Source: Siphonodentalium dalli (Eukaryota; Mollusca; Scaphopoda; Gadilida; Siphonodentaliidae). Taken from it: 64,000 nucleotides of DNA. Position 1 is the first letter of the stretch. Each line of letters begins with the position of its first letter. Location: the NCBI GenBank assembly GCA_032622095.1, contig CP136061.1:42039797-42103796 (forward strand), read 5' to 3'. Shown piece after piece: positions 55,701-61,700 of this stretch. The position numbers and the translations under genes are program-made. The notes below the pieces were generated by a model. It was not told where the DNA came from, did not search any database, and saw only the letters and a program-made list of their open reading frames with translations.

Positions 55701-58700
55701 TGCAAATGACAGACACGCTATTTGCAGGCTTGCACACCTCTGGAAAATAATTATTGTTACATAGCCTCTTTTTTGCGACTGATTATTGAATAATAATATT
55801 GATAATATTTCGCATATTTTCTGGGCTTAAAAATGTGTTGTTTCGCTAATGAACAATAGTGGTTACAGTTAACAAAGTCCAGAAATTGTATTGTGTAATT
55901 TTGTCACAAATAAATGCTAATCAGACTCATTATCGCTTATAACTATGTAATAAAACAATAAAAACAATAAAAACAATCAATCTGGGACATTTGATGTTCG
56001 GAGCATAACTATGGGAACACAATACTGATCTCTATCGCTATAACGTATCGTCTGAATGGTCTGCTCTAAAAATACAATAAAGTGTCCCATTTAATCATCT
56101 CATTTTATAATAAAATATTTGAAATAAAATCAATATTATTTGATAGAAGCCTTTCGGGACAGGAGTCTTCAATTCATAATTATTATTTTATATCCTCGAA
56201 CTGAACAAAATTAAATGTGTACTAGTATATCAATAGTACAAGAAAATAACAGCTACTAACTATAAAGATCACACATCTACCTATTTAGTTAGGATAAGAG
56301 CAAGTGTGCACTGTGACGCTATTGTTTTTTTGTTATATTCATTATATATTACATTATGACAAATTGTAACAAAAAGAAATAAAATTATAATAAAAAAAAA
56401 GGTACAATTTAGGGGCGTGTAACTGAGTGCTATTTACTTACCCTGATAAGAGGGATGTTTAACTAAGTGCTATTTACTTACCCTGGTAAGAGGGTGTTTA
56501 ACTAAGTGCTATTTACTTACCATGGTAAGAGGGGTGTTTAACTAAGTGCTATTTACTTACCCTGGTAAGAGGGGTGTTTAACTAACTGCTATTTACTTAC
56601 CCTGGTAAGTGGTGTTCTAATGATTTCTGAGGGAGGAACTTGAGTAATTTGACCATCGCCATCGCTATGGGAACCCGTAAAATCTCCTCATCCTCAGGGT
56701 ACTTAGTACCGGCCAGTTTATGAACATCGTCTCCTCGAACCTGGATAAGAAGTAAAGTCGTTTACAAGCTGCAATATGAACAGGAACCAACATCGAGTAC
56801 ATATAGGCAGTACAATGCATTAACCCTTATACAAGCTTTAACCCTTTCATGATGGGAGCTGCGCTGGTGCAACATTAAAGATCCTGTGCCAGTGCATTCT
56901 CTTATATATGAGAATGCACTGGTTCATAAGGTAAAGGTAAATATTTTTAGGCCAATGCATTCTCTTATATATGCGAGGCTCCCTATGGGAGACTCACAAT
57001 ATATAAGAGAATGCACTGGCTTACAAGGTCAAGGTAAATGCGAGGCTCCCTATGGGAGTAGGGTCCTGCTAATTGGAGATTTTGATCGAATCAAATATCG
57101 AATCGACTCGAGGAAATCGAACCGAATATCGAATATCAAATCAAATCATACCTGTGTGTTGAATTCTCAATTAGGCATGTTTTTGTCAACGATTAAATGA
57201 TTTCTGAAACGTGCTATGAACTTCCACGAAGTTCCGTCGTAACTTATGTGGTGATCAACCGTCGTTCGCGATACCATTAACTTCAATTGATAATTGTCGA
57301 GAAAAAAAAACACATTAAAACGTCCATGCGGCCGTCACGACGATTAGTATACAGTTAACCTGCTAAACGGATTATCGGAACTAAAATCACGCGAAATTTG
57401 TACAATCTGCATGTACATGCAAAATTGCAAATCGGCATTTGGAAACACCCGTTGTTATAAACTTGAAGATGCAACAACAGACGCAGGGTAGCCTGTTTAT
57501 GCAGTGCTGGATGCCTCTTGTAGATGGGTCGTTGTCCCAGATGCTTGCGATTTATACACCATGTTGCATTCATAACACGTGTAAGTTTCTGCACTGACTG
57601 CAGCTTAATTTATCATTGTAGCGATTGCCGGTCATCATTATTTCCTATTTTCGTTGTACTAAATATTTCTATCATAACAGTCCGTAATTCATCTCAAAGT
57701 CATTATTTATCAGTTACGCATAAATACCTAATTATAAGGCGTAATTCCTATACGTATTCTACTAGTTATCACTTCGTATTATTTCGCATTTTATATTATT
57801 ACGCAACTTCATTCGTAGCACATTGTTTGTAAACAAATCCTTGTGTACCGCGGGAAATCCCACGTGCACGTGCGAGTTACCATTGGTGCAGCGACCCTAA
57901 CGATTGGTGGCGCCACCACCCCGGCTATAAATACGAGCCAACCGTTGGAGCCGTTGCCCTGTTGTCACTCGCATGCCATGGTTTACGTGATTACGTTTAC
58001 TCCAACTGCCATAACGTAAACAGTAATCAGCTGTGGTTAATTTCTATAGTAATTCGTAGTATTTTGTCGTTGGACTTTTAATACTATATCTAGTATTCTT
58101 GGGTATTTCCTTTCGGGAAATTGGTTCTTTAAGGTGATTATCTATTCCGATTACGCTTTCCGTACTTTGATGGGATATTTAGCGTATTTTTATGCAGTTT
58201 TAGCCTAATTTAGGGACTTTTTGGACTTAGTCTATTTGGTGGAATGTTTTTACCTGTGAGGAATTAGGGGTATTTCAGCTATTCCGGACCATTCAGCAAG
58301 GAGCCTAGCCATACCTATCTATACTACTGCGAGGAGATGTAGCTAAAATCCACAGAAGGTTGATGTTGACCAAATCGAGGGCTCAGATTGAAGATTACCA
58401 CCATGGAATGTGATGACACTGATGTGAGTTGTGACTGGTCAGACTAATGAATTTAATATATTGCACTGAATTGCTGCTAGTGCTATAGCCCATGGTGATG
58501 ATGTGGTCAGAAGCTAGTCCCTTGCTATATAAATCCTGAAGCTGCGTGATGGTTACTATTTGGTCGATTGCCGTGCCGATGTCACTGTCAGGTATTGTGC
58601 TCATCCCGGATGTATCCCTCCAATCAGTCCATTATCAGGTCGTCCGGCACTATCCAGGGTCAACCAGTCATGTAAGGTTACCATGCTCCTATTATACTCC

Positions 58701-61700
58701 TCACAGGTAGCTCGATGTAGTCGATTAATTATGCAGAATAATATTGAATCCTGGAACTTCTGTAATTTGTCCAGGTTAGTTGGAGACATTCAAGTTTGTC
58801 GATTATCTGTCAATCAGTATGACTATTAGTATTATCACATATCGCTTAAGTTAATGTCTTAAGCTCAGTCCATGCTAATAAGTTAGCGCATACAGTACAG
58901 TGTGTCCGCTGTGTAACTCAGGTCACGTAGTTGTTATAGCGTGTTTTTATTGAATACGTTGGTTCGTATCGATTGTGTGTTAACCAGTCATAGCTATCTT
59001 AGACCTATATTCCATACATATTCCGGTTAGTCAACTTATAGCGGATATAAGACCCGAGTTAATTACACCTATTACTTTTCCGCAAGTTGTACACTAAGGA
59101 TCCAAGTAGTCATAGATTTTGTTACAAGTTTGTTTGTTATACATGTATTTTCTTGTTGACTAATTGTGAATAAATCCATCTTGTGTTCTATATCGGTCTC
59201 GGCTCTAGAGTGAATTGGGTGTTGTGTTTATTACACAGTCTAAGAGTCATAACCTTTTATTTAGCAGACATATTGAACATATTAGATACACATTGACTGT
59301 CCCAGTCCTGAGTAGTATAGTCGTGTCATGCCAACCCCATATTTATCGGCATAGTCGATATCTGTTCCCCTAGCAAAGACCCACCATTGGTCTGATTATA
59401 GAGGGTGCAATAGATGTCCTGATGTTATCCAGCTTTACAGTGTTGACGATCCGGCTGCTGTGCCGCCCTATCCACTGTATCAGAAGTCTCAGATGTCAGG
59501 CCATTCAGGAAATACAGTGTCGACGATCCGGCCGCTGTGCCGACCTATCCACTGTATCAGAAGTCTCAGATGTCAGGCCATTCATGAAATACAGTGTTGA
59601 CGATCCGGCCGCTGTGCCGCCCTATCCACTGTATCAAAAGTCTCAGATGTCAGGCCATTCAGGACATACAGTGTTGACGATCCGTCCGCTGTGCCGCCCA
59701 ATCCACTGTGTCAGATTCCTCAGATGCTAGGCCATCCAGTAAAACAGTGTTGACGATTCGGCCGCTGTGCCGCCCTATCCACTGGTATCAGATATCTCAG
59801 TCACCACGCTACCCAATCATGCAGTGTCGACAATCCGGTCGTTGTGCCAGCCTATCCACTGCTGTATCAGATGTTCATACACCACATCACTTATCCACGG
59901 TCACTCAGGTAATGTCACCATGTGAGAGAACCCATGGCAAATATATGGTCCTTCGGAATTGTCAAAGGCCATATTATGCTGACACGCAATTACCAATCAA
60001 TTTAACGTTATTATCAGACAGACCTCAGCTTAGCAATTGGGATGTGTATAGCAAGTGTAATGAGTTGACCAGTTATTCCTAATGTAGTAAATTCTTTATC
60101 CACTCTACCAATAGTTGAAGCATTTCAATATACTTCGGGGTTCTGTAATTTAGGGTTTCGCTCGGCCCAGTGGTACATCCTTTAGATACCCCTACCCCCA
60201 TCACGCTACAATCATGTTTAAAATAAACATGAATAATAATGAATAATTGTTAAGGAACGCTCCGAAACTGAAAGTCAACTTCAAAAGAAAACACCGCCCA
60301 CATGCACTTTTCGACACCGAGAACACGTGTTGTTTACAATCTCAGCTATATTACATAACGCGGATCTGAGACGGACAGTCGGCTGATAACGCTAGCGGTT
60401 GCTCAGTCACATATATAACTACTATAATTTATGCGCGTCGTCGGTCCATCGGCAATCTTCAAGCTTTTGGCTAGCATGTTCAAAGCTAGAATTCAGATGT
60501 ATTTAGTTGTCCTACATGCATGGTTGCTAATTACTGGCTATACTTATATTTAGTAGCATGCGAACATTCGCGATGTACAATAAGAAATAAGGTGCATATA
60601 TGTGACCCGCCATATCAAAATCCAGTCAGAAGTCGGGATTTTTTTACCCTGTACCAATGCATTCTCTTATATATGCAAGTCGACCATAGGTCGCCTCGCA
60701 TATATAAGAGAATGCATTGGCCTAACAATTTTAATAATTTTTTCTTGTATTCTTTAACAATTTTATAATTTCACCCATATAGAGCCCCAGACAAACATGA
60801 GCAGACGACACTCTTCTATATGCTTCTATATATGTGTGGGGCTCCCTGCAGGGTAATGGATGTTTTTTAATTTTATGTCCTAAAAATTATAATTAACATT
60901 TATTTAAAAAACATGATAAAAAATTGTTAAGCCAATGCATTCTCTTATATATGCGAGGCGACATATGGTCGACTCGCATATATAAGAGAAGGCATTGGCA
61001 CAGGGTAAAAAAATCGCGACTTCCGACTGGATTTGATATGGTGGGTCACATATTTATCATTTTCGGGAATTAAATGGTACAGAAACAGCTAAGTGTCCGT
61101 AAACAGCCTACTTTTTCGTCAGTGTATATTCGAAATTTTGAGTTGGAATTTTCGACTAGAATTCGAATCGAATTTGACTTTCGAATCGAATTTTGAATAT
61201 TCGCAGGACCCTATATGGGAGACTCACAATATATAAGAGAATGCACTGGCTTACAAGGTCAAGGTCAATATTGTCAAGCTCAAGTCATGGAATGGTTAAC
61301 CTCAACATAAAGGCTGCAAAGTTACCAACTACAAGTTTGTTTTACATTTGACTTGACTAATTAGTCATCGTCACTCAACCAACTAGTCAAGTTCTGTTTA
61401 TACATTTGATCAGGGGCGCCGGAAGAGGGGGGGGGGGCAGCTGACTCCCCCTGCCCTTGACCAAGGGGGGCGAGCGGGGGCAGGACTTGCCCTTTTTCTG
61501 GAGACAGAAAATGCTTTTTGTGTGTTTAATCTCGTGTTTTTATAGCAAAATGTGACTTTTTTGGTCCAAATACCACCAATTTCACAAGGAATATTAATTT
61601 TTGTCAATTTTATCACAAAATGGCCATAAAAACCGACAAATACCATTAAAAAATGGGGATTTTTGCCACAATGAATTTATGGTTATTTTCCCTTTTTTTG

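Larger units (their letters stand above)
57059..61213. mobile_element. hAT element, TAGGGTCCTGC ends, exact TSD, carrying nested insertions
   Basis: Ends TAGGGTCCTGCTAATTGG and CGCAGGACCCTA. The duplication TATGGGAG is exact at 57051-57058 and 61214-61221. Same family as 16903-18716, in opposite orientation. The extra length comes from a solo LTR (57617-60210) and a TIR element (60599-61051). No intact transposase. Confidence 0.92.
56838..61299. mobile_element. TTAA-MITE family B split by a hAT element
   Basis: Left part 56838-57058 starts TTAACCCTTTCATGATGGG; right part 61214-61299 ends CAAGTCATGGAATGGTTAA. The hAT at 57059-61213 landed in its second palindromic module. Confidence 0.8.

Noticed and set aside
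59422-60082. Plus-strand frames of about 100-124 codons in the LTR as a gag gene
   Set aside because: They follow the 75-bp tandem units and show no zinc knuckle or capsid features.
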